DNA of 64,000 nt from Pedobacter sp. PLR (GTDB lineage Bacteria; Bacteroidota; Bacteroidia; Sphingobacteriales; Sphingobacteriaceae). This document shows, piece by piece, positions 62,901-64,000 of this stretch. A program made the position numbers and the translations under genes. The stretch spans positions 310,001 to 374,000 of the forward strand of contig NZ_JAPIVQ010000007.1 in NCBI RefSeq assembly GCF_026239675.1. The letters are read 5' to 3'. The notes beneath the pieces were generated by a model that saw only the letters and a list, made by a program, of their open reading frames with translations, was not told the DNA's origin and did not search any database. How positions within the stretch are numbered: position 1 is the first letter of the stretch; each line of letters begins with the position of its first letter.

Positions 62901-63608
62901 ATGAAAATTAATTGCGTTATCATTGACGATGAACCATTTGCACAGGAACTCATTGAAGGCTATATACAGAAAATTCCCTACCTCAACCTTGTAGCAAGTT
63001 GTGGAAATGTTTTTGAAGCTATTGAAATCTTACAAAACAACGAGATTGACTTGTTATTTTCAGATGTACAAATGCCTGAAATCAACGGAATTGATTTCAT
63101 TCGTTCTCTTAAAACACCACCTTTCGTGATTTTCATAACCGCACATCCAAATTTTGCAATTGATGGATTTGAGCTCGATGCAGTGGATTATCTGGTAAAG
63201 CCAGCATCATTCGATCGTTTTTTAAAGTCAGTAAATAAGGTATTGAAAGTCATTAAGGAGAAACCATCAGTAAAAAATCCAGTTTCCGAATCCTTATTCG
63301 TTAAAGAAGGCCACAAACTTCAGCGCATTCGCTTTGATGAAATATTCTACATAGAGGGAATGCGTGATTATGTAAAGATCATGATCAAAGATAGAATGAT
63401 TGTAACCCATATGACCATGAAAAGAATTGAAGATCAACTGCCTAAAGCGCAATTTATTCGTCTTCAGAAATCTTACATCGTAAGAATAAGTGCCATAAAA
63501 TCAATTAACGGGAATATGGTTGAGATTTATGATTTTCAGGAGAAACTCCCGATTGGCAAGCAGTACAAAGATAATTTGTTCAGCACATTCGGCTTGACTG
63601 ATCTTTAA
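62901..63608 (+). CDS. LytTR-family response regulator
   Basis: This 235-aa regulator has a receiver domain (~1-120; acidic pocket IDDEP, phospho-Asp in LFSDVQMPE at about residue 54, and the Lys of DYLVKPASF) and a LytTR DNA-binding domain (~135-232; VKEGHKLQRIRFDEIFYIEG and FIRLQKSYIVRISAI). It is the partner of the preceding kinase and probably binds direct repeats near its target promoters, perhaps that of the divergent barrel receptor. Beyond its stop the same frame stays open for 68 codons. Confidence 0.95.
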   Translation: MKINCVIIDDEPFAQELIEGYIQKIPYLNLVASCGNVFEAIEILQNNEIDLLFSDVQMPEINGIDFIRSLKTPPFVIFITAHPNFAIDGFELDAVDYLVKPASFDRFLKSVNKVLKVIKEKPSVKNPVSESLFVKEGHKLQRIRFDEIFYIEGMRDYVKIMIKDRMIVTHMTMKRIEDQLPKAQFIRLQKSYIVRISAIKSINGNMVEIYDFQEKLPIGKQYKDNLFSTFGLTDL

Positions 63609-63919
63609 CGTTATTCAAAGCATCGTGAATCAATCCCATGCAATGATCTTGAGTTTACAGTTACAGGAATAGAACAATTTTCAACATTGGATAATTGGAG
63701 AGCCGTGTATAAACGAAAAAAAACCGACCTCTGTCAAGCGACAGAAATCAGGGTACTACAACGCAAAACAGGATCCTGCCGGAATATCTTTTACACTAAC
63801 CATCTTCTAAATTAACCTTAGATTAATAACTAATATATTAATTAAATCTTCTAACAACAATCACCAAATTTATTTGCACAAAAGATTTGACAGTTGTACA
63901 ATGAGAACACTGGGTAGGT

Positions 63920-63985
63920 TATGTAATTTCAAAATGAAAGCTATGTAATTTCAAAGTAGACTCTATGTAATTTCAAAATAGAAGT
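63920..63985 (+). repeat. Three direct repeats with a 22-bp period
   Basis: TATGTAATTTCAAA begins at 63920, 63942 and 63964, exactly 22 bp apart, with varied 8-bp spacers. Such phased arrays are seen at the ends of IS21-family elements and in integrase arm sites or iterons. They lie directly before a promoter and an ATG at the window's end. Confidence 0.75.
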
Positions 63986-63993
63986 TATATTTG
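63986..63993 (+). promoter_or_regulatory. -7 element leading out of the window
   Basis: TATATTTG is an exact TAnnTTTG, 4 bp before an ATG at 63998-64000 that may start a gene beyond the edge. Confidence 0.5.
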
Positions 63994-64000
63994 TGACATG

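Larger units (their letters stand above)
63609..64000. other. Right-edge spacer leading into a probable mobile element
   Basis: This 392-bp stretch holds no complete gene. It contains a small hairpin near 63734-63749 (CTGTC/GACAG), an A/T-rich section, three 22-bp-spaced direct repeats from 63920, and a promoter-like TATATTTG ending just before an ATG at the last bases of the window. Confidence 0.6.

Overview
The window looks like chromosome of a Pedobacter-type member of the Sphingobacteriaceae (Bacteroidota). Three things point there. There are two SusC/SusD pairs plus an ECF sigma factor with a FecR anti-sigma factor. Domain families nearly confined to Bacteroidota occur (DUF6266, DUF4876, DUF6850, DUF4369-thioredoxin). 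Several genes are preceded by the Bacteroidota promoter TTTG-N19..22-TAnnTTTG, with little use of Shine-Dalgarno sites. This taxonomic call is an inference from gene content; no 16S gene is present.

Left part (1-15.5 kb) is mostly housekeeping: acylphosphatase, a nitronate monooxygenase/amidohydrolase pair, DUF6266, DinB-like protein, the RNA modification enzymes RluF and RlmN, ComF, SHMT (glyA), DXP synthase (dxs) and ornithine aminotransferase (rocD). A soluble hybrid histidine kinase sits behind glyA. A 393-bp spacer after comF holds a duplicated 18-bp element, each copy followed by a hairpin.

Middle part (15.5-45 kb) is accessory and surface-directed. It starts with a SusC/SusD operon with LacI/PurR-like operator sites in its 690-bp leader, a small outer membrane barrel, a second soluble hybrid kinase and a GH125 alpha-mannosidase. 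The most unusual block is 26994-32534: three small related secreted proteins, a PapD-like chaperone on the opposite strand, and a 952-residue outer membrane barrel protein with Ig-like N-terminal and C-terminal domains. Together these resemble a chaperone-usher fimbrial system built from Bacteroidota parts, with a terminator hairpin embedded in the usher-like gene's signal peptide. Next come a patatin/barrel protein, then an ECF-FecR-SusC-SusD-EEP operon, a DUF2264 protein and a second EEP paralogue.

Right part (45-64 kb) has tRNA-Thr(UGU) with a textbook promoter, a TlpA-like thiol reductase, and a three-gene SMC-like operon. That operon (DUF3375, DUF4194, ATPase) matches MksFEB/JetABC, but no JetD/MksG nuclease is seen. 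A four-gene operon follows (TonB receptor, DUF4876 lipoprotein, DUF6850 barrel, di-haem cytochrome c peroxidase), then a barrel receptor divergent from a LytS/LytTR two-component pair. The right edge carries three direct repeats of exactly 22-bp period and a promoter leading out of the window, probably the end of a mobile element. No rRNA, CRISPR array or complete transposase gene was seen.
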